The notes beneath the pieces are model-generated. The model saw only the letters and a list, made by a program, of their open reading frames with translations, was not told the DNA's origin and ran no database searches. A program made the translations under genes and the position numbers. This document shows, in pieces, positions 26,952-36,286 of a stretch of 64,000 bases of DNA (the first letter of the stretch is position 1; every line of letters begins with the position of its first letter). Source of the DNA: Halopelagius fulvigenes (lineage in GTDB: Archaea; Halobacteriota; Halobacteria; Halobacteriales; Haloferacaceae). The DNA lies in the NCBI RefSeq assembly GCF_042662625.1, contig NZ_JBHSXH010000015.1, positions 806,001 to 870,000 on the forward strand, read 5' to 3'.

Positions 26952-28529
26952 ATGACCAAGATTGCGGGCTTGGCGAGCAACCGCGGACGGAACCTGCTTC
27001 ACATCGACGAACGCGCGCCGGGCGGCGCGGAACTGGCCGTCGTCCTCTCGAACGAGGAGGGCGCGCCGATCCTCGACGCCGCCTCCGAACGCGGCATCCC
27101 CACGGAAGTCGTCGCGCGCGACGACGGGGAGTCCCGCGAGTCCCACGAGAAGCGCATCCTCGACCGCCTGTCGGCGTACGACTTCGATCTGGTCTGTCTC
27201 GACGGGTACATGCGCGTCCTCACTGAGGAGTTCATCGACAACGCGCCGACGACGCTCAACGTCCACCCCTCGCTCCTCCCGTCGTTCCCGGGGATGGACG
27301 CCCACGAACAGGTTCTGGAGGCGGGCGTCCGCACGACGGGGTGTACGGTCCACGTCGTCACCGAGGAGGTGGACGGCGGGCCCATCGTCACCCAAGAGGC
27401 CGTCCCCGTCTATCAGGACGACGACGAGGCGTCGCTGAAAGAGCGAGTTCTCCGCGAGGGCGAGTTCGTCGCCTACCCACGCGCGGTCCGGTGGTTCGCC
27501 GAGGGACGGGCGGACGTCACCGACGAGGGCGTCGTCGTGGAGGGCGACGACGGCGGCGACTTCCCCGAACGCCGCGTCGTCTCGAACGACCGCGCCTCGG
27601 AACTGCGCTACGGCGAGAACCCGCACCAGGACGCCGCCGTCTACGCCGACGACGCCTGCGAGGAGGCCAGCGTCGTCCGCGCCGAGCAACTGAACGAGGG
27701 CGCGAAGGCCCTCTCATACAACAACTACAACGACGCCGACGGCGCGTTGAACCTGATAAAGGAGTTCGACGACCCCGCCGCGGCGGTCATCAAGCACACG
27801 AACCCCGCCGGGTGCGCCACCGCCGACACCCTCGCGGAGGCGTACGACCGCGCCCTCTCGACGGACCCGATGAGCGCGTTCGGCGGCATCGTCGCCCTCA
27901 ACCGCGAGTGCGGCGCCGAGACGGCCGAACAGATCGTCGATTCGTTCAAGGAAGTCGTCGTCGCGCCGGGGTACACCGACGCCGCCCTCGACGTTCTGAC
28001 CGAGAAGAAGAACCTGCGCGTCCTCGACGTCGGCGAACTCGGCGAGCGAACCGACCGACTCACCGAGAAACCCCTCGTCGGCGGGCGACTCGTCCAAGAG
28101 CGCGACCTGTGGGCGCCCACGGAGGAAGACGTGGACGTCGTCACGGAGACGGAACCCACGGAGGAGCAACTGGAGACGATGCTGTTCGCGTGGAAGGTGC
28201 TGAAGCACGTGAAATCGAACGGTATCCTGTTCGCCTCCGGCACGGAGACGGTGGGCGTCGGCATGGGGCAGGTGTCCCGCGTGGACGCCGTCCGCCTCGC
28301 CGCGATGAAAGCCGAGGAACACGCCGAGGGGAAGGACGCCGAGGGTGCCGTGATGGCCTCGGACGCGTTCTTCCCGTTCCCGGACGGCATCGAGGAGGCC
28401 GCCGAGGCGGGCGTCGAGGCGGTCATCCAACCCGGCGGATCCGTCAACGACGAGGACGTCATCGACGCCTGCGACGAACGCGGTATCGCGATGGTGTTCA
28501 CCGGACGGCGGTGTTTCCGTCACGACTAG
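26952..28529 (+). CDS. purNH: PurN-PurH fusion: GAR transformylase and AICAR transformylase
   Basis: A 525-residue two-domain enzyme. Residues about 1-190 are a glycinamide ribonucleotide formyltransferase-like domain (VLSNEEGAPILDAA, then LNVHPSLLPSFPGMDAHEQ). Residues about 205-525 are the AICAR transformylase part of PurH (ELRYGENPHQ, VIKHTNPAGCATA, SAFGGIVALN, GSVNDEDVIDAC, ending CFRHD). The IMP cyclohydrolase domain normally at the N-terminus of PurH is missing. The cyclohydrolase step must come from a separate enzyme such as PurO. The last codons form the first arm of the downstream repeat cluster. Confidence 0.92.
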   Translation: MTKIAGLASNRGRNLLHIDERAPGGAELAVVLSNEEGAPILDAASERGIPTEVVARDDGESRESHEKRILDRLSAYDFDLVCLDGYMRVLTEEFIDNAPTTLNVHPSLLPSFPGMDAHEQVLEAGVRTTGCTVHVVTEEVDGGPIVTQEAVPVYQDDDEASLKERVLREGEFVAYPRAVRWFAEGRADVTDEGVVVEGDDGGDFPERRVVSNDRASELRYGENPHQDAAVYADDACEEASVVRAEQLNEGAKALSYNNYNDADGALNLIKEFDDPAAAVIKHTNPAGCATADTLAEAYDRALSTDPMSAFGGIVALNRECGAETAEQIVDSFKEVVVAPGYTDAALDVLTEKKNLRVLDVGELGERTDRLTEKPLVGGRLVQERDLWAPTEEDVDVVTETEPTEEQLETMLFAWKVLKHVKSNGILFASGTETVGVGMGQVSRVDAVRLAAMKAEEHAEGKDAEGAVMASDAFFPFPDGIEEAAEAGVEAVIQPGGSVNDEDVIDACDERGIAMVFTGRRCFRHD

Positions 28530-28749
28530 TGGCGGAAGCTCGTGGCCGAGCGATAGCGAGGACACGGTGCTTTAGACACGACTGACCGGAGTGAAGGAGC
28601 GTCTAACGCCAGCGAGACGAACGGAGTGAGTCTCGCGCGGTTTCCGTCACGACTGAGCGGAGCGAAGAAGTGACGGAAGTTCGACGGGCGAGCGTAGCGA
28701 GTCCGTCGGTATTTCCGTCACGACTGGCGGGAGCGCTCGAAAGTACGGA
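28514..28749. repeat. Cluster of hairpin repeats after purNH
   Basis: At least five stem-loops follow each other. Arms are TTCCG/CGGAA at 28515-28537, TTAGAC/GTCTAA at 28572-28606, CGAGAC/GTCTCG at 28613-28635, TTCCGTCAC/GTGACGGAA at 28642-28678 and CGACGG/CCGTCG at 28682-28708; a weaker one starts at 28714. TTTCCGTCACGACT occurs three times (28514, 28641, 28712). Most loops share a GAGCGNAGCGA-like core. The first copy includes the last codons of purNH. The region has no gene. Confidence 0.7.
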
Positions 28750-28768
28750 GCGTCTGTCCGAACCGAAC

Positions 28769-28954
28769 TCAGACCGGAAGTCCTCTCTTGTAGACGACCC
28801 AGTACGAGAGGGGAACTACCACCAGCAGAATCACCGGAATCGTGAGTATCTGCGTGTACGGGTCCGGGGGTGTGAGCAGGGCACTGACGGCGAAGCCGAG
28901 AGCCACGGGTGTGGCGGAGACGAGGAGGAACCGTGTCCACAGCGACTGGTTCAT
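28769..28954 (-). CDS. Small two-helix membrane protein
   Basis: A 61-residue protein with two hydrophobic segments (FLLVSATPVALGFAVSALL and IPVILLVVVPLSYWVVY) separated by a short Pro-rich loop. The start has an AT-rich upstream region with TTTATG on the minus strand near 28980. It resembles small haloarchaeal membrane proteins of unknown function. Confidence 0.65.
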   Translation of the reverse strand: MNQSLWTRFLLVSATPVALGFAVSALLTPPDPYTQILTIPVILLVVVPLSYWVVYKRGLPV

Positions 28955-29075
28955 ATCCGTACATGTGAATTAGACTACATAAACCTGTGCTGGTCAGCGT
29001 TCCGGTCGTCCTCCCGGGCAGGCTCGGGAGTCGGTACGCTCCCGCGGCGAGTGACCCGTTCGCAGGTTCGACCGG

Positions 29076-29504
29076 TCAGATGCTCACGACGAGAACCGGC
29101 CGGTTCGTGTTCTGGACGACGCGTTCGGTGACGCTGCCGAGACTGGCGAGTTTGTCGCGTCCGGTGCGTCCGTGGGTCCCCATCACCACCAAGTCCACGT
29201 CGTGTTCGTCGGCGTAGTCGAGGATACAGCGGTACGGGACGCCCTTTCGGACGGCCGTCGTCGCCTGCACGTCGGCGTCGCGCGCGGCCTCGGCCACCGC
29301 ATCGGCGGCCTCTATCGCCCTGTCGTGCAGCGAGTTCGCCACGGCCTCTCGCTGTTCGTCGCCGGCGGCGAGGCGGATGCGCCGGTCGACCACCGAGAGG
29401 GCGTGGACGGTTGCCCCCCGCGTCTTGGCGATGTCTAGCGCGTGTTCGAGGGCGACGGCGGTACCCTCGCTTCCGTCCGTCGGGACGAGTATCGAGTCGT
29501 ACAT
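29076..29504 (-). CDS. Universal stress protein
   Basis: A 142-residue UspA-fold protein. The N-terminal strand ILVPTDGSEGT and the ATP-binding pattern VVMGTHGRTG, followed by SVTERVV, are present, so it probably binds ATP. The ATG at 29504 is preferred because upstream sequence is Arg-rich and unlike the family. It is divergent from the folate fusion gene. Confidence 0.9.
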   Translation of the reverse strand: MYDSILVPTDGSEGTAVALEHALDIAKTRGATVHALSVVDRRIRLAAGDEQREAVANSLHDRAIEAADAVAEAARDADVQATTAVRKGVPYRCILDYADEHDVDLVVMGTHGRTGRDKLASLGSVTERVVQNTNRPVLVVSI

Positions 29505-29643
29505 GCCCCACCGTTCGGCGCGGGCGTGCTTGAAGCGATACGGTGGTTCTCGCGGGGCGACGACGGAGGCCGCCACCCCCGGCGTTCGGCCCGCGCACGC
29601 AGGTCCGACAGTCCTAAGCGCGGCCCGCGTCACCTCGGAGTAT

Positions 29644-32154
29644 ATGGAGTACCACGAGGCGGTCAACTTCCTCTTCGACCTCCGCAGGTTTCAGGTGAAG
29701 CCCGGGACTGCGTCGGTCCGGTCGCTCCTCGCCGAGTTCGACGACCCGCAGGACGACGTGTCGTTCGTGCAGATCGCCGGGTCGAACGGAAAGGGAAGCA
29801 CCGCCCGAATGGCGGAGTCGGTCCTCCGCGAGGCCGGCCTCACGGTCGGCCTCTACACGTCGCCGCACTTCGAGGACGTCCGCGAGCGCATCCGCGTGGA
29901 CGGCCGGAAGATCCCGGAGTCCGCACTGGCCGAGTTCGTCGCGGCGGCGAAGCCGTGGCTGGTCGAACGCGCCGCCTCGGGCGAACCGCTGACGTTCTTC
30001 GAGGTGATGACGGCGATGGCCATCTGGCGCTTCGCGGAGGCGGACGTGGACGTGGCCGTCCTCGAAGTCGGCATGGGCGGGGAACTCGACGCGACGAGCG
30101 TCGTCGACCCCGTGGCAAGCGCGGTGACGAACGTGACGCTCGAACACACCGCCGTCCTCGGCGACACCGTCGAGGAGATAGCCGAGAAGAAAGCCGCCGT
30201 CGCGCCCGACGACAGACCCCTCGTCACCGGCGCGACGGGCGACGCCTTGGAAACGATTCGAGCGCACGCCGAGGAGACGATAACCGTCGGTACCGCGGAC
30301 GCGGAGATGGAACCCGGGCCGAACGTGACCGTCCGGTACGACGGCCGGGTGAACCACCAGGAGTCGGCCGTCGTCGTCTCCGGCCCCTCGTGGGGCGTCG
30401 AAGCGAACATCCCGCTCCTCGGCGCGTATCAGGCGACCAACGCCGGTATCGCCTGCGTCGTCGCCGAACAGGCCGCCGACGCGGCGGGGACGACCATCGA
30501 CGCGACGACGCTCGAACGCGGCCTCAGGCGGGCCAACTGGCCGGGGCGGTTCGAGGTGATGGAACGGAACCCGCACGTCGTCTTGGACGGGGCGCACAAC
30601 CCCGGCGCGTGCGAGGAACTCGCGTCCGTAATCGGGGAGTTCGATTTCGAGAACCTCCACCTCGTCTTCGGCGCGATGCACGACAAGGACCACCGCGAGA
30701 TGGCGGCGGCGCTTCCCCGCCCCGCCTCCGTCGCGACGTGCAGGCCGAACAACGCCCGGTCGGAGGACCCCGAGACGCTCGCCCGCGTATTCGAGGACGC
30801 GGGCGCGGGCGACGTGACCGCTGAAACCACCGTCTCCGCGGCGCTTCGGACGGCGCGCGAACGCGCGGGGCCCGACGACTGCGTCCTCGTCACTGGGTCG
30901 CTGTTCCTCGTCGCGGAGGCGCGGACGGCGTGGACGCGGACGGTGGTGCCGAAGCGCGTGGAGACGCTCTCGGACGCCGACCGCCTCCTCTCGCGGGCGA
31001 GCGTCCCCAACGAGGACGCCGAACGGGTGCGCGGCGATACCGTCCACCGCGTCTACCGGACGACGGCGCAACGCCGGCAGGCCCGCCGCCTCCGCGAGGA
31101 GATGCTGGCCGTCGGCGGCGACTGCGCCGTCTCCGGGCACCGCGGCGAGGGCGAACAGGTGGACGTGGTCCTGACTGGGACGCGCGCGCAGTTCGAACGC
31201 GTCCGAGCGAACCTCGCGTACGCCGACGAGTACGGCCTCTCGGAGTTCGCCGGAGCGCTCGACGCCGCCCTCGACGCGCCGCCCTCCGGGTCCGCCGCGC
31301 CCGGACCGGCGGACGAAACGGGCGAAGCGGAGTTCCCGTGGACCGACGGCACCGCCGTCATGGGTATCCTCAACGTCACGCCGGACAGTTTCCACGACGG
31401 CGGCGAGTACCGCGACGCCGACGACGCCCTCGAACGCGCCGAGGCGATGGTCGAGGCGGGGGCCGACATCATCGACATCGGCGGCGAGTCCACCCGCCCC
31501 GGCGCGGACGTCGTTCCGGTCGAAGAGGAGATAGAGCGCATCGTCCCGGTCATCGAGTCCCTCGCGGATACGGACGCTCTCGTCTCCGTGGACACGCGGA
31601 AGGCGGACGTCGCCCGCGCGGCACTCGACGCCGGGGCCGACATCCTCAACGACGTGACCGGCCTCGAAGACCCCGAGATGCGCTTTCTCGCGGCCGAACG
31701 AGACGTTCCGGTCATCGTCATGCACAGCATCGACGCGCCCGTCGTCCCCGGGAAGGACGTGGCGTACGACGACGTGGTCGAGGACGTGATAGACGAACTG
31801 AAAGAGCGGATTCTGCTGGCGGAACGGGCGGGCGTCCCCCGCGAGAACGTCGTCGTGGACCCCGGCCTCGGGTTCGGAAAGACGGCCGCGGAGGACTTCG
31901 AGATGCTGGACCGGATCGGCGAGTTCGAAGCGCTGGGCTGTCCGATCCTCGTCGGCCACTCCCACAAGTCGATGTTCGAACTCGTCGGCGAGGAGGCGGG
32001 CGACAACCTCGAAGCGACCGTCGCCGCCACGACCATCGCCGCCGACAGGGGGGCGGACATCGTCCGCGTCCACGACGTGCGCGAGAACGTCGCGGCGGTG
32101 AACGTCGCCCTCGCGGCGCGCGACCCGAGTCGGTTCGCGGACGGCGGCGACTGA
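29644..32154 (+). CDS. folCP: FolC-FolP fusion: dihydrofolate synthase/dihydropteroate synthase
   Basis: An 836-residue fusion. Residues about 1-430 are a Mur-ligase-like dihydrofolate/folylpolyglutamate synthase with the P-loop GSNGKGST at 46-53, LYTSPHFEDVRERI and LDGAHNPGACEEL. Residues about 430-560 are a linker domain (ERVRGDTVHRVYRTTAQRRQ and VDVVLTGTRAQFERVRANLA). Residues about 565-836 are dihydropteroate synthase (MGILNVTPDSFHDGG, DIGGESTRPGAD, VDPGLGFGKT, GHSHKSM). One chain thus makes dihydropteroate and adds glutamate. The ATG at 29644 is the first that fits the FolC start. Confidence 0.92.
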   Translation: MEYHEAVNFLFDLRRFQVKPGTASVRSLLAEFDDPQDDVSFVQIAGSNGKGSTARMAESVLREAGLTVGLYTSPHFEDVRERIRVDGRKIPESALAEFVAAAKPWLVERAASGEPLTFFEVMTAMAIWRFAEADVDVAVLEVGMGGELDATSVVDPVASAVTNVTLEHTAVLGDTVEEIAEKKAAVAPDDRPLVTGATGDALETIRAHAEETITVGTADAEMEPGPNVTVRYDGRVNHQESAVVVSGPSWGVEANIPLLGAYQATNAGIACVVAEQAADAAGTTIDATTLERGLRRANWPGRFEVMERNPHVVLDGAHNPGACEELASVIGEFDFENLHLVFGAMHDKDHREMAAALPRPASVATCRPNNARSEDPETLARVFEDAGAGDVTAETTVSAALRTARERAGPDDCVLVTGSLFLVAEARTAWTRTVVPKRVETLSDADRLLSRASVPNEDAERVRGDTVHRVYRTTAQRRQARRLREEMLAVGGDCAVSGHRGEGEQVDVVLTGTRAQFERVRANLAYADEYGLSEFAGALDAALDAPPSGSAAPGPADETGEAEFPWTDGTAVMGILNVTPDSFHDGGEYRDADDALERAEAMVEAGADIIDIGGESTRPGADVVPVEEEIERIVPVIESLADTDALVSVDTRKADVARAALDAGADILNDVTGLEDPEMRFLAAERDVPVIVMHSIDAPVVPGKDVAYDDVVEDVIDELKERILLAERAGVPRENVVVDPGLGFGKTAAEDFEMLDRIGEFEALGCPILVGHSHKSMFELVGEEAGDNLEATVAATTIAADRGADIVRVHDVRENVAAVNVALAARDPSRFADGGD

Positions 32155-32266
32155 ACGACTCCGCCCCGTTCGCTCCGCCTCTCCTCACCGTCCCGTCCCC
32201 GACCGGCCGTGCGCGCCGCCGACCGACCGGCGAATCGTTTTCCCCCTCACCCCCCTACACGGCGAC

Positions 32267-33016
32267 GTGTGTACTCTGACGATAGCGTGGCGAGCGTTCG
32301 ACGAGGCGCCCGTCGTCGTCGCGGCGAACCGCGACGAGGCGTTGGACCGACCGTCGGAACCGCCCTCCGTCGCCGAGGGCGACCCCGCGTTCGTCGCGCC
32401 GAGAGACGCGGAGGCCGGCGGCACGTGGGTCGGCTACAACGACCGCGGCGTGTTCGTCGGCATCACCAACCGCTGGGTGTCCGTCGAGGGCGGCGGCGAA
32501 CGCTCCCGCGGCCGACTGGTCCGCGACGCCCTGCGGTGTGAGTCGGCCGAGGACGCCCGGACGATGGTCGAGGACGCTGTTTCCGACGCCGTCTACGACG
32601 GGTTCAACCTCGTCGTCGCCGACTCCGAGGCGGCGTACCTGTTCGAGTGGGACGGCGGCCTCCGGATGACGGCGTTCGACCCCGGCGTCCACGTCGTCGT
32701 GAACGTGGGAACAGATAGCGAGTTCTTCGAACCGCCGGCGAGACCCCGAGCGGGCCGCGAACAGGCGGAGAACGCGACGAAGGTCCGGTCGGCGCTGGAA
32801 CCCGAACCCGGCGAGTCCGCGGCGGAGTGGCGCGAACGCGCCGCCGGCGTCCTCGGCGACCACGAGTACGGCGTCTGCGTCCACGACCCCGAGGGTCGGT
32901 TCGGCACCGTCTCCTCGTCGCTCGTCACCCTGTTCGCCGACGGGACGGCCGAGTACGAGTTCGCCCCCGGACCGCCCTGTCGGACGGCGTACCGGCGGGT
33001 CGAAAGTCAAGTTTAA
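32267..33016 (+). CDS. NRDE (TANGO2-like) protein
   Basis: A 249-residue protein starting at a GTG. The N-terminus CTLTIAWR with Cys2, followed by VVAANRDEALDRPSEPP, is the signature of the NRDE/TANGO2 family. GTWVGYNDRGVFVGITNR, FNLVVADSEAAYLFEW and FGTVSSSLV are further conserved blocks. The family is thought to have an Ntn-hydrolase-like fold; its reaction is unclear. Confidence 0.87.
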   Translation: MCTLTIAWRAFDEAPVVVAANRDEALDRPSEPPSVAEGDPAFVAPRDAEAGGTWVGYNDRGVFVGITNRWVSVEGGGERSRGRLVRDALRCESAEDARTMVEDAVSDAVYDGFNLVVADSEAAYLFEWDGGLRMTAFDPGVHVVVNVGTDSEFFEPPARPRAGREQAENATKVRSALEPEPGESAAEWRERAAGVLGDHEYGVCVHDPEGRFGTVSSSLVTLFADGTAEYEFAPGPPCRTAYRRVESQV

Positions 33017-33041
33017 ACCCGTCGCGGGCGACCGTCGAACC

Positions 33042-33395
33042 ATGAGCGCAGGCGAGGCCGAACCCGACCTTTCGGAAGCCGAACGCGCGGGACTGGAACT
33101 CATCCGCGAGAGCGGCGGTATCCACCAGAGCGACTTCTGGAAGGAACTCGACATCTCCTCCCGGAAGGGGAGTCGCGTCGCCGAGCGTCTCGCGTCGCTC
33201 GGCCTCATCAAACGCGAGGACACGGTGTACAACGGACACAACACCTACTACCTCGAACCCGCCGCGAAGGACCTCGAGTTCTCCCTGCTGATGGCCGGCG
33301 ACATGCTCTCGCCGTTCATCGGCGAGGAGGAGATAAACGCCAACAGCAACTCCTTCTCCCAGTGGCTGATGAACCTCGCCTACGAGGAGTACTGA
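33042..33395 (+). CDS. Winged-helix transcriptional regulator
   Basis: A 117-residue MarR-like protein. The winged helix spans about 10-75 (GLELIRESGGIHQSDFWKELDI, then RKGSRVAERLASLGLIKRED, then TVYNGHNTYYLEP). It follows the NRDE gene by 25 nt on the same strand. The C-terminus is helical and acidic. Such proteins occur widely in archaea; no target is evident. Confidence 0.82.
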   Translation: MSAGEAEPDLSEAERAGLELIRESGGIHQSDFWKELDISSRKGSRVAERLASLGLIKREDTVYNGHNTYYLEPAAKDLEFSLLMAGDMLSPFIGEEEINANSNSFSQWLMNLAYEEY

Positions 33396-33626
33396 GCCGC
33401 TTTCTCCGTCCGTTCGGTCTCTCCTTCGAGAGGCGCGTCCGTCTCGCCGAGTGAGAGACGCGTCCGTGGGCCGTTCGATACCGCCGGCGAGAGCGAGGCG
33501 CGTCCGAAACGGAGACGAGGCGTACCGACCGGTACCGAGCGGCGATTCGAAGCGACGGTCCGGAGAGAAAAGATAGTCGAGTGCGTCGATTTCGGCGGCG
33601 GGACGGCCTGAGACCCGAAGCGGGCG

Positions 33627-34397
<771 letters not shown>

Positions 34398-34403
34398 ATA
34401 GTA

Positions 34404-34883
34404 TCACTCGAAATCGAGTTTCGTCGCGCCCGCGAACCCGTCGGCGCCGCGGACGTCCACGCGCGAACCGCGGACGACGGCGGGCCGAGAGTCGTTCTCG
34501 AACACGACGTTTCTCTGTTCACAGTCTCCGGCCCGCCCGTTCAAATAACTTTCCTCACAGGCACGCACGGTGCCCGAAATCCCGCGGATTCGGAGTCCCA
34601 CGGGGTCGCCGCTGACGCGACTCACGCAGGCGACGGCGGCGCGGGCGCGGTCGGTTCGCCCCCGGTGGGCGCGGACTATCGTCTCGCCCTCGCCGTCTTC
34701 GAGGCGAAAGGAGAGGACGGTCAGGTCGGCGTCCGCGCTTCCGGCGTCGCCGTAGAGGTTCTGGGCGGCGTACCACAGGTCGCGCTGGAAGTCGCCGCGG
34801 TCAAAGTCGGCGTCGGGCCACGCCTCGATTTCGACCGCGAGGTACCGCCACCGCGGGCGGATGTGCTTCGGGAGGTGCTTCAT
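34404..34883 (-). CDS. rnp2: RNase P protein component 2 (Pop5)
   Basis: A 159-residue protein subunit of archaeal RNase P, which trims tRNA 5' leaders. The opening MKHLPKHIRPRWRYLAVEIE is typical of Pop5/Rpp14, and AHRGRTDRARAAVACVSRV is a conserved block. Its ATG directly abuts the TAG of the methyltransferase gene. With Rpp30 two genes upstream, half of the usual four RNase P proteins are here. Confidence 0.92.
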   Translation of the reverse strand: MKHLPKHIRPRWRYLAVEIEAWPDADFDRGDFQRDLWYAAQNLYGDAGSADADLTVLSFRLEDGEGETIVRAHRGRTDRARAAVACVSRVSGDPVGLRIRGISGTVRACEESYLNGRAGDCEQRNVVFENDSRPAVVRGSRVDVRGADGFAGATKLDFE

Positions 34884-35552
34884 CTACTCTTCGCTCTCGT
34901 CGGCCGCCGCGCCGAGTTCGATTTTCTCGCCTGCCTCTCCGAACCGTTCGGCCACGAGGACGCCCACCTGTTCGTCGACGCGTTCGACGGCGGTGAGGAC
35001 GAACCCCTCGTCGGTCAACGCGTCCACGAGGACGCCGACGGTCGCGGGGTCGTCCACCTCGGGACTGTAGAACGGTTCCTCGGGGTCCGGCGTCCCGAAG
35101 AACATCACGTCCCCGAGGACGAACCGGTCGGGGTCCAGGTCGGCGACGACGCCGATGGCCTCGCGTTTCTCCTCGTCGGAGAGGTGGTGCATCGCGAAGT
35201 TCGAGGTGATGATATCGACGGGGCCGTCGTAATTCGGGTCGCGGAACCGCCCCTCGCCGAACTCGACGTTCTCTACGCCGGCGTCTTCGGCCTTCTTCCG
35301 CGCCTGTTCGAGCATCCCCTCGCTGATGTCGCGGCCGACGACTCGCTTCGCGTCCGGCGCGAGGGCGAGTGCGATAGCGCCCGTCCCCGTCCCGAGGTCC
35401 AACACCACGTCGTCGGCCGTCGGCGCGGCGTGTTCGACGACGAGGTTCGCGCAGGCGAGGTACTCATCGGAGTCCTGCGAGTCGTCGTACTCGGCGGCGG
35501 CCTTCGAGAACCGGTCGGCGTGTTCCTCAATCGTCTTCTTCATATCCGTCAC
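34884..35552 (-). CDS. SAM-dependent class I methyltransferase
   Basis: A 222-residue Rossmann-fold methyltransferase (219 from the internal ATG at 35543). Motif I is VLDLGTGTGAIALALA; later motifs are IITSNFAMHHLSDEEKREAI and DPDRFVLGDVMFF. Its start lies inside the 3' end of rnp3. The conserved position between two RNase P genes suggests an RNA-related role, but the substrate is unknown. Confidence 0.87.
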   Translation of the reverse strand: MTDMKKTIEEHADRFSKAAAEYDDSQDSDEYLACANLVVEHAAPTADDVVLDLGTGTGAIALALAPDAKRVVGRDISEGMLEQARKKAEDAGVENVEFGEGRFRDPNYDGPVDIITSNFAMHHLSDEEKREAIGVVADLDPDRFVLGDVMFFGTPDPEEPFYSPEVDDPATVGVLVDALTDEGFVLTAVERVDEQVGVLVAERFGEAGEKIELGAAADESEE

Positions 35553-36222
35553 GTTTGACGCCGGGGGCTATGAACGACTCGGACATCCGCTCGCGGTTCC
35601 GCGCGGCGACGTCGCCCCACGCGGCCAGTCCCTCGCGGACGAACTCGCCGCCGAGGCCGATTTCCTCGCCGACGGCCGCCAGTTCCCGCGGCGAACGCAC
35701 CTGCAGGTGCGACTCCGCGCCGACGCTGACGACGTGCGGCGCGTCGTAGTGGTCGATTAGTCGAGACAGTTTCCGGAGTTTCCGCAGGTGTTGGACGCGC
35801 GTCCCCCCCGTTCGCCGCAGGACGGGGCCGAAGTTCACCTCGACGGCGACGCCGTTGTCGCGGGCGGCCTTCGCGAGGACGTGGTTCACGTCGCCGTCGC
35901 CGTCGAACGGGCGGGCGAGGACGTCCACGCGCGCCTGTTCGACCGCGAAGCGGTTGAGTTCGTTCGTCCCGCCGCGGACGACGACGAGGGTGCGGTCTGG
36001 GCGGAAGTTGCCCACCGCGCCGCTCGCGTTCCGCGGGTGCGGCGCGACCACCTCGGCGGCGTCCACGATATCGACGCCCGCCTCCCCGCGGAGGGCCTCG
36101 TAGTCGGGTCTGGCGTCCACGGCGCGGACGACGAGTCCGTCGTAGCCGTGTCTCGCCGCCGTCGCCGCGAATCGAGACACCGTGGCGTCGCCGTCGGGGT
36201 GCGCGTAGACCGCCTCGTACAT
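35527..36222 (-). CDS. rnp3: RNase P protein component 3 (Rpp30)
   Basis: A 231-residue TIM-barrel-like subunit of archaeal RNase P. Key blocks are GYDGLVVRAVDA, DRTLVVVRGGTNELNRFAVEQ, RVDVLARPF, VEVNFGPVLR and HVVSVGAESHLQVRSPREL. It heads the operon with a methyltransferase, rnp2 and psmA, so RNA processing and proteolysis are co-transcribed. Confidence 0.92.
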   Translation of the reverse strand: MYEAVYAHPDGDATVSRFAATAARHGYDGLVVRAVDARPDYEALRGEAGVDIVDAAEVVAPHPRNASGAVGNFRPDRTLVVVRGGTNELNRFAVEQARVDVLARPFDGDGDVNHVLAKAARDNGVAVEVNFGPVLRRTGGTRVQHLRKLRKLSRLIDHYDAPHVVSVGAESHLQVRSPRELAAVGEEIGLGGEFVREGLAAWGDVAARNRERMSESFIAPGVKRDGYEEDD

Positions 36223-36286
36223 GTGCGCCCAGAGGCCGAGGCGGGGTTTCGTCGTTACGGTTTCCCGGCCGAGGGGGACGGCGCGG

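Noticed and set aside
28514..28749. CRISPR array
   Set aside because: The repeats differ in length and sequence, there are no equal spacers, and no cas gene is near.
29614..32073. 819-codon open frame on the minus strand
   Set aside because: It is antisense to the FolC-FolP gene, Arg/Asp-biased as expected for a shadow in GC-rich DNA, and matches no family.
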